Positions 1-9,255 are shown, counted from the first letter of the stretch. The stretch is DNA of 36,487 nt from an uncultured Verrucomicrobiota bacterium (GCA_903910585.1 CAIWAH010000264.1:1-36487), one strand, 5' to 3'. The notes: a model not told the origin generated them from the sequence alone. A program made the numbers and translations.

Positions 1-2593
1 ATCCGCGTGGTTGAGCCCCTCAACATCGGGCAGCGAGGCTGGCGATTCGAGTTCGAGGCCACTCCCGAGTGGGTCGCCCGCGGAAGATCGTAGGCTCCGT
101 GGTGGACCCTTGCGGCCGGCCTGCTGGGGACTGCCCTGATCAGCGGTGGAACACTCAGCAGTGCGCGCCGAACCCGCCAGATCGAGGCGCAGGTGGAGCG
201 CCGAACCCGCCAACTCAACGAAGCCAACCACCAGTTGAAACAGCAGGCCACCGAAAGGCGGCAGGTTGAGGAGGCTCTCCGGCAAAGCGAACAGAAGCTG
301 ACCGAGGCGCAGCGAATCGCCCGTCTCGGACGCTGGGAGTCGGACCTGGTGGCGGGCCGCCTGACCTGGTCCGACGAAACCTATCGCATCTTCGGACTTC
401 TTCCCGGCTCAATTTCCCCGACCATAGAGGACTTTTACGTTCGGGTTCACTCGGACGACCGGGAAATGGTCCGGGAACGCGTGCTGGCCGCCCGTCATCA
501 GGGGACGCCATATCAGCTTGTCCACCGGATCCTGTGGCCGGACGGCACGGTGCGCCACGTGCAGGAGAACGCCGAAATTGTGCGGGAAGGCGACGGGACC
601 GGGCGGCTCGTGGGCACGGTGCTGGACATCACCGAGCGCCGGGAGATCGAGGAGGCCCTCGCCAAGGAACGCAACCTCCTGAGAACGCTGGTGGACGCCA
701 TCCCGGACCCGATCGCCGTCAAGGACCGGGAAGGAAGGTTCCTTCTGGTCAATCGCGCCAACGGCCTTGCGCTCGGCCTGCAAAGCCCCGCGGAGGCCGT
801 CGGCCGCGCCGACACCGACTTCCAGCCCGTCACCGAGGCGCACCGACAGGCCGCAGACGACTGCCTGGTGATCGCCTCGGGACATCCTATTCTCAGCCGG
901 GAAGAGTATGTCGCGAACGGCGCCGCCGGCTGGTATCTCACCTCCAAGATCCCCCTCCGCAACGACCGCGATGAAATCACCGGCCTGATCAGCATCAGCC
1001 GCAACATCACCGAACGCCGGCTGATCCAGGCCGAATTGCAGCGCGAACACGCCTTTCTCCGCACGCTCATCGACACCTTGCCCGATTTTGTTTACGTCAA
1101 GGATCTCGAAGGGCGCTATCTCCTGACCAACCGCGCCAACCTGCGGCTGCTCGGCCTGCCAACCGTGGAGGCGGCGATCGGGAAGACGGTCCGGGATCTG
1201 TTCCCGCCCGAAGTGGCGGAACTTTACGACGCCGACGACCGCCGGGTCATCGCGGGCGAATCCGTGCTGAACCGGGAACATCCCGCGCGATTCCCGGACG
1301 GCACCGAAGGCTTCATCCTGACCACCAAGGTCCCCATCCGGAACGCGGACGGCCAGGTGACCGCGGTGTTCGGAATCAGTCGCGACGTCACCGACCTCCA
1401 CCGGATGCAAAGGGAGCGGGAGGAGATTCACCGTCAGCTGAACCATTCGCAGAAACTTGAGAGCCTCGGTGAACTGGCCGGTGGCGTCGCCCACGATTTC
1501 AACAACATCCTCACGGTCATCCTCAACAACGCCATCCTCGCCAAGCTGCATCCGGACGAGGCGGCGCTGCGGCAGGAGTGCCTGGAGCAGATCGAGCATG
1601 CCGCCGCCCGGGCCGCCCACCTGTGCAACCAGATGCTGGCCTACTCCGGCCGGGGCCAGTTCGTGGTCGAACCGATCTGCCTGCGGGAGCTCGTGGACGA
1701 TACCCTGCCGCTGGTCCGCTCTTCGGTCAGCCGGCGGGCGGAGCTTGAGGTCATTTCCGAGCCCTGCGAGGCGGTCACCCAGGCTGACGTCACCCAGATT
1801 CGCCAGATCATCCTGAACCTCGTGATCAACGCGTCGGATGCCCTGGGGAATGAACCCGGCCGGATCCGGATCGTTACCGGCCTCATGACCCCGGATTCCG
1901 GCTACCTGAAGTCGTGCGCCCTGGCTCCGGAAGGCGCCGAGGGCCCGTTCGTTTTTTTGGAGGTCAGCGACACCGGCTGCGGGATGACGCCGGAGACCAT
2001 GGCGCGGATCTTCGAGCCCTTCTTCAGCACCAAGTTCACCGGTCGCGGACTCGGGCTCGCCGCGGTGCTGGGGATCGTCCGCGGTCACCGGGGGGGCAAT
2101 CCGGGTCGAATCCAGGCCGGGCCAGGGCACCACGTTCCGGCTCCTGCTGCCGGCCACGTTCGGGGTGGCCGCGAAACCGCTGGTTCGGCCGGCCAAGCCG
2201 GTCGCCGTGACGGGTCCCACCGGCCGGGTCCTGGTCGTGGACGACGAGGACCGGGTCCGTTCGGTGATCTGCCGGTCCATCGCAAAGGCTGGCTACACGG
2301 CGATCCCCGCGGCCAGCGGCCAGGAAGCGCTGGAGATTTTGGGCGAACGACACCGTGATTTCGCGGTCGTGCTGCTTGATCTCACGATGCCCGGCATGGA
2401 CGGCCAGCAGGTCTTTGAGGCGAGCCGGGCGCTCAACACCCGGTTGCCCGTGCTCCTGATGAGCGGGTTCAGCGAATCCGAAGCCACCGCGAAATTCGCC
2501 GGCCAAGGCCTCGCCGGGTTCATCCAGAAGCCGTTCGAGATGTCCGCGCTCGTGGAACAGCTAGCCCGGGTGGTCCACTCCGGGCGCAGCTGA
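1..2593 (+). pseudogene. Disrupted hybrid sensor histidine kinase (TM-PAS-PAS-PAS-HisKA-HATPase-REC), 5' end outside window
   Basis: The first frame reads through the end of a probable extracytoplasmic CHASE-like domain, meets TAG at 91-93, then continues in the same frame into a hydrophobic helix (about 94-150) and a coiled coil. Numbered from the GTG at 193, three PAS domains follow (about 36-155, 156-281, 282-405), then HisKA with GGVAHDFNNIL (His434), the HATPase N box LVINASDAL (about 542), G1 box DTGCGM (about 592) and GRGLGLAAV. In a run of seven G (2090-2096) the frame shifts by one. The true continuation (VESRPGQGTTFRLLLP, then a receiver domain with VLVVDDED, LLDLTMPGMDG and QKPFE) lies in the next frame to 2593. 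Two lesions suggest a decayed gene, although an indel in a G run can also be a sequencing error. As read, the soluble PAS-kinase part could still be made, without its membrane anchor and receiver. Confidence 0.85.
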
Positions 2594-2599
2594 CAGCGA

Positions 2600-4105
2600 T
2601 CAGTTGGCGGCCGGCGACTGCTCCTTCGCCAGCGGCTCCATCGTCAGCGGATCGCGCAGGGGCAATTCCGTGATGCCGCCACTGCTGAGCTTTTCCAGCT
2701 GGGCGTCATGGTCCGGATGACCTTTCAGGATCTCGTCCTTCTGGCCGACGACCAGCACGACGACCCTGTCGGGATGCAGCCGCTCCTTCGCCACGCGCTG
2801 CACGGTGGCCTTGTCCACCGCCTCGATGCGACCGCGCCACTTCTTCCAGAAATCCGGTTCCTTGGAGAACCGGCCGGTGAATTCGTCCCGCGCGAACTGT
2901 GACGCGACCTTGCCGCGGGTGTTGAAGTTCTCCGGGAACGTGTCGATGAACGAGCGCTTGGCCGTGTTCAGCTCCTCGTCCGAAACCGGCTTCTCGGTGA
3001 TGCGCTTCATCTCCTCCAGCACGATGCTCGCGGCGTAGGCCACGGTGCGGGACTTCGAGGCGAAGCTCGCCTGGAACGGCCGGGCATATTCGATGCCGCC
3101 CGGGAACGCGCTGCCGGCGCCGTAGGCGAGGCCCTCGTCGGAGCGGACCCGGTTCATGATGCGCGAGGTGAAGCCGCCACCGCCCAGGATGTCGTTCATC
3201 ACCTGAAGCGCCGGGAAGTCGGGATCATCGCGCTTCACGCCGGGCAGCATGATGATCACGCGCCCTTGGTTGACGTCCTTGTTCACGACGTAAACCCCCG
3301 GCTTGGCCATGGCGGTGTCCGTTGGGATTGGCGGCGGGGTTTCGCCCTTGAACGGCCAGTTGGCGAACAGTTCCTCCAGCTTGGCCACCATGGCGTCGCG
3401 GTCGAAGTCACCGTTCACCGCCACGGTGAAATTGCCGGGCACAAACCACTTCTGATGAAACGCCCGCAGGTCCTCCTGGGTGATCGCCTCGATGCTTTTC
3501 TGCGTGGTGTAACGGCAGGCCCAGAAGTTCGTGCCGTAGGCCAGCATCTCCCGTTCGCGCGCATCAATGGAGCTGGAGTCGTCGTTGCGCTGCTTCATCG
3601 CCTGCAGGTTTTGCTGGCGGTAAAGGTCCAGCTTGTCCTGCTGGAAGCGCGGCGCGGTGAGCACCTCGCGCAAAATGGCCAGTCCTTCGGAGAGATCCTT
3701 GGACAGCAGGTTCAGGTTCACGGAACCCGAATCGTCGCCGACCCCGGAACTGAGTCCGGCAGCGAGGAATGCCAGGCGTTCTTCCAGTTCCTCCGCCTTC
3801 TTCGACTGGGTGCCGCCGCGCGACAGCAGGTAGCCGGTGAAGTCCGCGACGCCTTCCTTGCCCTGCGGGTCGAGGTAGTTCCCGGTCCTCACGATCAGGC
3901 TGACGTTGACCAGCGGCAGCGTCTTGTCCGGCACCACGTAGGCCACCGGTCCGGCCTTGAGCTGCACCCGGAAGTCCGTCGGATTGGGCGGCTCAAAGGT
4001 CAGCGGCGGAAACGTAAGCTTTTCCGGCCGGTCCGGGATCTCGGCGGCAAAAAGCGCTGAGACTGCAATGGCCAATGGAAAGGCAATGCGCAGGAGGTTT
4101 GTCAT
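2600..4105 (-). CDS. M16 family peptidase, inactive (non-catalytic) subunit
   Basis: Probable exported zinc-peptidase-like protein of 501 aa with a signal peptide ([20 protein letters not shown], mature from about 21). It has the two-lobed M16 layout, with the C-terminal lobe recognisable by [18 protein letters not shown]. Where the active family has HxxEH, this protein reads [15 protein letters not shown] (about 85-99), so both zinc ligands and the catalytic Glu are missing. That is the usual state of the partner subunit in heterodimeric M16 peptidases, and the active partner lies upstream in the same direction (4802-6538). The open frame extends upstream, but the ATG at 4105 starts directly with the signal peptide and follows the PIN gene stop by 7 nt. 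Role inferred: substrate binding in a periplasmic peptide-degrading heterodimer. Confidence 0.9.
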   Translation of the reverse strand: MTNLLRIAFPLAIAVSALFAAEIPDRPEKLTFPPLTFEPPNPTDFRVQLKAGPVAYVVPDKTLPLVNVSLIVRTGNYLDPQGKEGVADFTGYLLSRGGTQSKKAEELEERLAFLAAGLSSGVGDDSGSVNLNLLSKDLSEGLAILREVLTAPRFQQDKLDLYRQQNLQAMKQRNDDSSSIDAREREMLAYGTNFWACRYTTQKSIEAITQEDLRAFHQKWFVPGNFTVAVNGDFDRDAMVAKLEELFANWPFKGETPPPIPTDTAMAKPGVYVVNKDVNQGRVIIMLPGVKRDDPDFPALQVMNDILGGGGFTSRIMNRVRSDEGLAYGAGSAFPGGIEYARPFQASFASKSRTVAYAASIVLEEMKRITEKPVSDEELNTAKRSFIDTFPENFNTRGKVASQFARDEFTGRFSKEPDFWKKWRGRIEAVDKATVQRVAKERLHPDRVVVLVVGQKDEILKGHPDHDAQLEKLSSGGITELPLRDPLTMEPLAKEQSPAAN

Positions 4106-4112
4106 GGGAAAT

Positions 4113-4610
4113 TCAGGAAACAATCCGGGCAATGTCCCGGCGGTGAACCGGCAGGGTGAAGTCCAAATCCGCTTCGGTGAACACTCGCCGCAGGGCTTCC
4201 TGTTCGATGTGCAACAGGTGCCGGTCCGAGGTGACGAGCAGCGGCATGCCCGCCAGCGATGCTTCGCCCAGAATGACGCCGTCACTCCATTCCTCCGCGG
4301 GCAGCAGATCCGCCAATACAAGACGCCGGCACAGTGATTCCGCCAGAGACTCCTCGAGATCGGAAAGCGGGAACACCTGGATATCCCACTCCTCCAGTTC
4401 GCTGGCGGCTTTGCGGGCCAGGTCGCTGACCTCGCGGTCGGGATGGGTGGTCAGCAGCCGCAGTTCGGCCAAGGCGGTGGGAGGCAGAAACAAGGACCAG
4501 CCCTTCGCCCGCAGGACTTCCCAGCAAAGCACTGCCAATTCCTTCCGCGCGGCCAGGTCCAGCGGGAAGTTTGTGTCAGTGGCGAGGCGTTTCTTCGGGC
4601 TTGCTGCCAT
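4113..4610 (-). CDS. PIN-domain protein, VapC-like candidate toxin nuclease
   Basis: A 165-aa protein with PIN-fold landmarks: an N-terminal strand ending in ATDTNF (Asp12), a mid-protein Glu49 (ALAELRLL), Asp110 in [12 protein letters not shown], and TSDRHLL with Asp129. These acidic residues sit where PIN nucleases bind their metal ions. The protein is somewhat longer than a typical VapC (about 130-140 aa). Its start overlaps the end of the small gene 4576-4758 by 35 bp, the translational-coupling layout common in toxin-antitoxin pairs. It ends 7 nt before the inactive M16 subunit. The fold call is fairly firm; toxin activity is inferred from context. It could instead be a housekeeping RNase of the PIN family. 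Confidence 0.75.
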   Translation of the reverse strand: MAASPKKRLATDTNFPLDLAARKELAVLCWEVLRAKGWSLFLPPTALAELRLLTTHPDREVSDLARKAASELEEWDIQVFPLSDLEESLAESLCRRLVLADLLPAEEWSDGVILGEASLAGMPLLVTSDRHLLHIEQEALRRVFTEADLDFTLPVHRRDIARIVS

Positions 4611-4758
4611 AGATCATCGCCATGCCTTCGCGGAACAGCCGCTTGCGGTCGTCTCGGGACAGTTTGCTGGACTCCCGCCGCGCCTCAGCCGCCAGCCGGC
4701 TGCCGACGGTCTCGTCGGGATACTCCGCGATCTTCTTGAGCTTTTCTTCGAGTGTCAT
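4576..4758 (-). CDS. Small helical protein, candidate antitoxin of the PIN-domain gene
   Basis: A 60-aa charged protein starting MTLEEKLKKIAEYPDETVGS and ending [10 protein letters not shown]. It is probably almost wholly helical; I do not recognise a DNA-binding fold such as AbrB or RHH. The frame is open upstream, but that part would run into the end of the active M16 gene and is arginine/serine-rich, so the ATG at 4758 is chosen. I see no clear Shine-Dalgarno sequence. It lies 43 bp after the active M16 gene and overlaps the PIN-domain gene by 35 bp. The antitoxin role is inferred only from size, order and overlap. Confidence 0.6.
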   Translation of the reverse strand: MTLEEKLKKIAEYPDETVGSRLAAEARRESSKLSRDDRKRLFREGMAMIYGSKPEETPRH

Positions 4759-4801
4759 GTGAAAGGCAGCGTAACCGGGGTGCTTGGCGAGGAAAGCCCG
4801 T

Positions 4802-6538
4802 TCACTTTTTCTCCAGTTCTGCGATCCGGGCGGCGACCTTTTTGGCGATGAGCTTCTGCATCTGCTGCCGCTTCGGATCACCTCCGCCGGCCTGGGCCTG
4901 CATCTGTTCGAGTGCCTGCTTGAGCTTGGCGACGTCGGTCTCGCCCTTGAGCGAATCCACGATGCGGCGGACGACCGGCTTCTGCTCGGCGCTCAGGCCG
5001 GCGAAATCCGGATCCTCGTCCTTCGCCCCCGTGCCGGGCTTGCGGGTGTAGATGCCCACGGTGCGGTTCTCCCGGACGAAATACTTCTTCGCCACCCGCT
5101 GGATGTCCTCGGCCGTGACCGCCTGAAGCTTGGGACCGTTTTCATTCACCTCGCGCCAGTCGCCGAGCCCCTCGCTGTAAAGCACCTGCATGAAGATCGG
5201 GAAGTTCGCCGACAGCTTCCGGTATTCCGCAGCCGCGAACTGGTTCTTCACCTTCTGCAGCTCCTCCGCCGGCACCAACTCGCCCTTGAGCCGCTCCAGT
5301 TCCCCATAGATGGCCTGCTCCACGTCCTCGGGTGTCTTTCCGTCGCGGGCCTCGCCGCCGATATTGAACGTGCCCGCCCATTTCTTGGAGTCCTGCTGGG
5401 CATAGGTGTCGGTGGCGACTTCCTTACCGAGCACCAGTCCCTTGTAGAGTCGGCCGGTGCGCGTGCTGAGCACCTGCTGAAGCACATCGAGCGCGTAGCC
5501 GTCGCGATGGCCGAACGGCACCGTCTTCCAGTAGATGTCCACCTGCGGATTCGTCTCCGCCTCCGCGTAGTAGCGTTTCTCGCCGAGCGAGGGAATCTCC
5601 TGCGTGGTGACCTCCGGCGGCGGCTGGATCCCCTTCGGGATGCGCCCAAAATACTTCGTCACCATCGCCTCGGCGTCGTCGGGCTTGAAGTCACCGACGA
5701 GGATCAGCGTGATGTTCTGCGGCTGGTAGTAGAGCGCGTAGAAGTCGTCGGCCTGCTGCTTGGTGATCGCCGGAATGTCGCTTGCCCAGCCGATGGTCAT
5801 CCAGTGGTAGGGATGCGAATCCCACAGCATCGCGTTGAACTGCTCCTGAAACTTGCCCGTGGGCGTGCTCTCCACGCGCATCCGGCGCTCCTCGAAGACC
5901 ACGTCGCGCTCCGAGTAAAACTCACGGAACACCGGCCGCAGCAGGCGCTCGCTCTCCATCCAGCACCACAGCTCCAGCTTGTTGGCCGGCACATTGATGA
6001 AGTAGCCGGTCATGTCGTCGCTCGTGAAGGCGTTCATGCCCGACGCCCCGGCGGTGGTGTAGACGCGGTCGAACTCGTTCTTCACCAGCAGCCCGCGCTG
6101 TTCGTCCACCAGTTTCTTGAACTCGCCTTCCAGCTCCTTGTAGCGGTCGGTCTTGCTCTCGGGACTGGTGATGTCGTCCACCAGTCCGCGGCGCAACGCG
6201 GCCCGCATCTTCGCCTCCTCGTCCCGCATTCCGGAGCGGACGCGCTCCTGCTCGGCGATCAGCTCGAGGTCGCGCTTCGCGTCCTTCGTGCCGAGCGTGG
6301 GCGTGCCCTTGAACATCATGTGCTCGAACAGATGCGCGATGCCGGTGATGCCCGGACGCTCGTTCGCCGAGCCGACTTTCACCACGAAGCCACCGGAAAT
6401 GCTCGGCGCGTCGTGCCGCTCGACGAGCAGCAGCTTGAACCCGTTGGGCAGCGTCTTCTCGACGACGGGGATTTGCTGGGCCCAGGCGGTCGCCGTGAAG
6501 GCGATCGCGACCAGCGGCAGAAGCAGGGAGCGGTTCAT
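4802..6538 (-). CDS. M16 family zinc metallopeptidase, catalytic subunit
   Basis: A 578-aa predicted exported peptidase. The signal peptide is MNRSLLLPLVAIAFTATAWA, with cleavage likely before QQIP. The inverted zinc motif HLFEH (His69, Glu72, His73) is followed by MMFKGTPT, as in pitrilysin/MPP-type enzymes, and a downstream VFEERRMR segment should supply the third zinc ligand. About 60 extra charged residues lie between the zinc motif and the AFTSDDMTGYF strand, probably a helical insertion. The C-terminal lobe includes the VLSTRTGRLYKGLV region. The frame stays open far upstream, antisense to ubiE, but the ATG at 6538 begins exactly at the signal peptide. It is first in a row with the small protein, the PIN gene and the inactive M16 subunit, so it likely forms a periplasmic heterodimer with the last. 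Confidence 0.93.
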   Translation of the reverse strand: MNRSLLLPLVAIAFTATAWAQQIPVVEKTLPNGFKLLLVERHDAPSISGGFVVKVGSANERPGITGIAHLFEHMMFKGTPTLGTKDAKRDLELIAEQERVRSGMRDEEAKMRAALRRGLVDDITSPESKTDRYKELEGEFKKLVDEQRGLLVKNEFDRVYTTAGASGMNAFTSDDMTGYFINVPANKLELWCWMESERLLRPVFREFYSERDVVFEERRMRVESTPTGKFQEQFNAMLWDSHPYHWMTIGWASDIPAITKQQADDFYALYYQPQNITLILVGDFKPDDAEAMVTKYFGRIPKGIQPPPEVTTQEIPSLGEKRYYAEAETNPQVDIYWKTVPFGHRDGYALDVLQQVLSTRTGRLYKGLVLGKEVATDTYAQQDSKKWAGTFNIGGEARDGKTPEDVEQAIYGELERLKGELVPAEELQKVKNQFAAAEYRKLSANFPIFMQVLYSEGLGDWREVNENGPKLQAVTAEDIQRVAKKYFVRENRTVGIYTRKPGTGAKDEDPDFAGLSAEQKPVVRRIVDSLKGETDVAKLKQALEQMQAQAGGGDPKRQQMQKLIAKKVAARIAELEKK

Positions 6539-6673
6539 GAGAAGCTGGCGCCGAAGGAAGCACCCGAATCCGGGCCGTGCAAGGCAGCTTCCGAAGGCCC
6601 CAGCCACTTCGCCCCGACCTTCGCGGGGCGAGTTGCCGGTTTCCCTTTGGCGCGCCCGCGTTACGCTCGCCCC

Positions 6674-7402
6674 GTGGCGAGCAAGTTCTACGTGGAAGGC
6701 GAGACGCGGGCGGCACGGGTCGAGGACCTGTTCGCCGCGATCGCCCCGCGTTACGACCTCATCAACGATCTCCAGAGCTTCGGGCTGCATCGCTGGTGGA
6801 AACGCCGTCTGCTGAAGCTCGCCGCGGTGCGCCCGGGTGAGGCTGCCCTCGACGTCTGCTGCGGCACGGGTGACGTGGCGTTCGCGCTCGCGGCGGCCGG
6901 TGCGACCGTGACGGGGTTCGATTTCAGCGAACCGATGCTCCAGGTCGCGCGACACCGGGCCGGCCGGTTTTCCGGCCGCATTACGCCGCCGGACTTTCGT
7001 CAGGGCGATGCGCTGAACCTTCCGTTCCCCGACGCCGCGTTTGACGTGGTCACCATCAGCTACGGGCTGCGCAACCTCGCCGACTTCGACCGCGGCATGC
7101 GCGAACTCGCCCGCGTGCTCCGTCCGCACGGCCGGGTGCTGGTCCTCGATTTCGGCAAACCGGACAACGCGCTCTGGCGTTGGGGTTACTTCCAATACCT
7201 GCGCTGGCTCGTGCCGGTGTTTGGCCGCGTGTTCTGCGGTGACGGCGACACCCACGGCTACATCCTCGATTCGCTGAAGAAGTATCCCGCCCAACGCGGC
7301 GTGGACGCCAAGCTGGCCGAACTCGGCTTCGCCGAACGCCGCGTGGTGAACCTCCTCGGCGGCGTCATGGGCATCAACTGGGCCCGCCGCGGCGCTGGCT
7401 GA
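6674..7402 (+). CDS. ubiE: Demethylmenaquinone/2-polyprenyl-6-methoxy-benzoquinol methyltransferase
   Basis: A 242-aa class I SAM-dependent methyltransferase that C-methylates the quinone ring in the last step of menaquinone (or ubiquinone) synthesis. UbiE signatures are visible: AAIAPRYDLINDLQSFGLH near the N terminus, SAM-binding motif I LDVCCGTGDVAF (59-70), FDFSEPML, and TISYGLRNLADFDRGM, followed by the late KYPAQ segment. The length is normal for the family. The start is a GTG placed so that the protein begins just before the conserved YDLIND block; the open frame upstream is only the mirror of the M16 gene. A 7-bp inverted repeat (6665-6671 / 6676-6682) surrounds the start codon. The gene diverges from the M16 genes, and its last 29 bp overlap the convergent small membrane protein gene. 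Confidence 0.93.
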   Translation: MASKFYVEGETRAARVEDLFAAIAPRYDLINDLQSFGLHRWWKRRLLKLAAVRPGEAALDVCCGTGDVAFALAAAGATVTGFDFSEPMLQVARHRAGRFSGRITPPDFRQGDALNLPFPDAAFDVVTISYGLRNLADFDRGMRELARVLRPHGRVLVLDFGKPDNALWRWGYFQYLRWLVPVFGRVFCGDGDTHGYILDSLKKYPAQRGVDAKLAELGFAERRVVNLLGGVMGINWARRGAG

Positions 7403-7640
7403 ACAGATACGCCACGAAAGAGCCGAGCCCGGAAAACCGGAAGGCCGGGTCCACGTAATGGCCGATGACGTAGAAGGCGAAGTAGTAGGCCCGGCAAAAC
7501 GCCCACACGGTGATGGCGAGCAGCAGCGCCGTCCGCAGCGAGGCGGATTCCCACAGCAGCAGCGCACCGCCCCCCGTGCCCAGCAGGACGAACAGGACGC
7601 CTTTGGCACCCATCGCGGTCGGAGATTTCAGGTCGCGCAC
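7374..7640 (-). CDS. Small conserved membrane protein of unknown function
   Basis: An 88-aa protein with two probable transmembrane helices (GVLFVLLGTGGGALLLW and LRTALLLAITVWAFCRAYYF) followed by VIGHYVDPAFRFSGLGSFVAYL. I recall similar small proteins with an AFCRAYYFAFYVI..YVDP pattern in Verrucomicrobia but know of no function. The GTG at 7640 is used, overlapping the stop of the upstream GNAT gene by 13 bp; an ATG at 7613 is an alternative that would give 79 aa. The 3' end overlaps ubiE by 29 bp on the opposite strand. Confidence 0.7.
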   Translation of the reverse strand: MRDLKSPTAMGAKGVLFVLLGTGGGALLLWESASLRTALLLAITVWAFCRAYYFAFYVIGHYVDPAFRFSGLGSFVAYLFSQRRGGPS

Positions 7641-8377
7641 GAAGCGTTGGACTGACCGGCCTCGATTCCGTTCCGGATTTCCTCCAACCGCCGGTGCTGC
7701 CGGCCCGCGGAGTCGAAATTCTGCGGCGCCAGCCAGGCTTCAAAAGCGGCCCGCCGTAGCGGCCATTCACCGTCGAGCAGCGAATACCAGGCGGTATCGC
7801 GGTTCCGGCCCTTCACGACGATGGCCTGACGGAAGATGCCTTCAAAGGTGAAGCCCAGCCGCAGGGCCGCCCGCCGGGAAGGGGCGTTCAGGGAATCGCA
7901 CTTCCACTCACAGCGCCGGTAGCCCACGGAAAACGCGTGCGACAGCAGGAGGAACAGCGCCTCGGTGGCCGCCGGGGTCCGCTGCAGGGCCGGGGAATAG
8001 GCCAGGTGACCGACCTCGATGGAACCCGCTTTGGGGTCAATGCGCAGATAGGCGACCGTGCCGACCACCCGGCCGGACGCCGCGTCCACCACTGCGAAAA
8101 ACAACGGATCCTCGCCCAGCCAGTGACGCTCCATCCACGCCCGATAGAAGGCCGCGTCCTCGAACGGGCCGTAGGGCAGATACGTCCAGAGCGAACCCGT
8201 GGGTTCCGTCGCGTAACCGGCGAACAACTCGGCGGCGTGCCGGTCGGGATCCAACGGTTCAAGGCGGCAAAAACGCCCCGCGAGCACCTCCCGACCGGGC
8301 CGTTTGGGCGGCTGCCACTGCGGCAACGACGCCCCCACCGGCTGGCCGAGGGAATTGCAGTGGGTTGCCGGGGCCAC
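7628..8377 (-). CDS. GNAT family N-acetyltransferase, RimJ/RimL-like
   Basis: A 249-aa acetyltransferase. From about residue 30 it follows the RimJ/RimL-like GNAT layout: LAGRFCRLEPLDPDRHAAEL, FFAVVDAASGRVVGTVAYLRI, then IEVGHLAYSPALQRTPAATE (strand 4 and the acetyl-CoA pyrophosphate loop region), and NAPSRRAALRLGFTFEGIFR near the end. The segment WKCDSLNAPSRRAA is typical of the subgroup that acetylates N-termini or small amines. The substrate cannot be read from the sequence. Translation probably starts at GTG 8377, since the VGASLPQWQPPKRP block before the domain is usual for this subgroup. Its start lies 2 nt from the stop of the upstream GrpE-like gene, suggesting co-transcription. Confidence 0.85.
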   Translation of the reverse strand: MAPATHCNSLGQPVGASLPQWQPPKRPGREVLAGRFCRLEPLDPDRHAAELFAGYATEPTGSLWTYLPYGPFEDAAFYRAWMERHWLGEDPLFFAVVDAASGRVVGTVAYLRIDPKAGSIEVGHLAYSPALQRTPAATEALFLLLSHAFSVGYRRCEWKCDSLNAPSRRAALRLGFTFEGIFRQAIVVKGRNRDTAWYSLLDGEWPLRRAAFEAWLAPQNFDSAGRQHRRLEEIRNGIEAGQSNASCAT

Positions 8378-8379
8378 GT

Positions 8380-9255
8380 TTACGAACCCTGTTCCGGCGA
8401 AAGCGGCAGTTCCGGGGTGCCGGCAGATTCCGCGGCCGGCGCCGGCGCCGACTCGCTCTCGGTCGGTGCCGGAGCGGTTGGCTCATCCTTCTGGATGGCG
8501 ACGAGAATGCGGCGCACCGGCTGGCTCTGATACGAGTAACCCGCCGCAATGGTGCCGGCGATCTTGGCGCCGGGGGCGGGATCTTTGCCGTCCGGAGTCT
8601 GGTGGTAGCGCGGATCGAACTCGTCGCCCGGCCGGGCCTCGTGGGCCACCAGACCGAGCCGGCGCACCGTGTCGAGACAGGCCGCGCGGAACTGGCCCAA
8701 CTGCTGGATCAGCGGCTGCTGGCCGCTGCGCACGGCGGCGCCGAACAGCGCAAAAATGTGGTCGAGCAGGTGCACCATCACCTGGAGGAAATCCCCTTCG
8801 CCCCGGCGCAGCTTTTCGTTCTCCAACCGCAGCGTCTGCTTCTCCTGGTCGTTGGCGCGCTGGATGAACTCGGCAAAGGCGCGCGCCTCCTGGTTCATCT
8901 TCGTGGCCAGTTCCCCGGCGCTGGCGACGGTCCGGCCGGCGACTTCCTGCACGGACTGCCATTGGCCGGTGGCTCCGGCGATCTGGTTGGCCAAGGTCGC
9001 CAGTTGGTCAATCTGCTGGGCGGCCTCGGCGAGGTTGGCCTGCTCCCACAGCTTCACGGCGGCCGCGTGTTCCCGCACGAAGGGGTTGATCGCCAGCCAC
9101 GCCCCGGCAACAAAACAGCCGACGGCCAGGCCCAGCGGAATGGGCGGAATGGGCCACGGATTCGTGTGCAGGATGAAGGCGCCGGCACCGACCAGCAGGG
9201 CATCGCCCAGCAGAAACGGCCATTTGCTGATCTTGGGAGCTTCCGGAATCGGCAT
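8380..9255 (-). CDS. Membrane-anchored coiled-coil protein with GrpE-like C-terminal domain
   Basis: A 291-aa protein with two hydrophobic helices (about 13-31 and 38-57), a long charged helical stretch (about 62-165, rich in A, E, Q and K), then a segment resembling GrpE. That segment runs FLQVMVHLLDHIFALF, QQLGQFRAACLDTVRRLGL, PGDEFDPRYHQ, and GAKIAGTIAAGYSYQSQPVRR, matching the order helix, FDP..H and beta wing (GY...) of the Hsp70 nucleotide exchange factor. It ends in a Pro/Ala/Glu-rich tail. The start is the ATG at 9255; the frame is open further up to a TTG at 9291. True GrpE is soluble and about 200 aa, so this is a paralogue tied to the membrane, perhaps delivering DnaK exchange activity there. 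The GrpE relation is my pattern match, not certain. Confidence 0.65.
   Translation of the reverse strand: MPIPEAPKISKWPFLLGDALLVGAGAFILHTNPWPIPPIPLGLAVGCFVAGAWLAINPFVREHAAAVKLWEQANLAEAAQQIDQLATLANQIAGATGQWQSVQEVAGRTVASAGELATKMNQEARAFAEFIQRANDQEKQTLRLENEKLRRGEGDFLQVMVHLLDHIFALFGAAVRSGQQPLIQQLGQFRAACLDTVRRLGLVAHEARPGDEFDPRYHQTPDGKDPAPGAKIAGTIAAGYSYQSQPVRRILVAIQKDEPTAPAPTESESAPAPAAESAGTPELPLSPEQGS

Noticed and set aside
2090..2096. Programmed frameshift at the G7 run
   Set aside because: There is no second signal, and the gene also carries a TAG upstream; decay or sequencing error is simpler, so it is listed only as something to check.
409..2280. Long open frame on the minus strand opposite the sensor kinase
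   Set aside because: It mirrors the kinase codons in GC-rich DNA; the product is Gly/Asp/Arg-rich with no domain, while the plus strand has clear PAS and kinase motifs.
2165..2593. Free-standing single-domain response regulator starting at GTG 2165
   Set aside because: The preceding bases in this frame continue the HATPase C-terminus (GQGTTFRLLLP), so it is the receiver domain of the kinase after the frameshift, not a separate gene.
4784..6673. Plus-strand open frame running into ubiE, giving an apparent 872-aa protein
   Set aside because: The first two thirds are antisense to the M16 peptidase and have Leu/Arg/His-rich composition with no fold; only the part from 6674 is UbiE.
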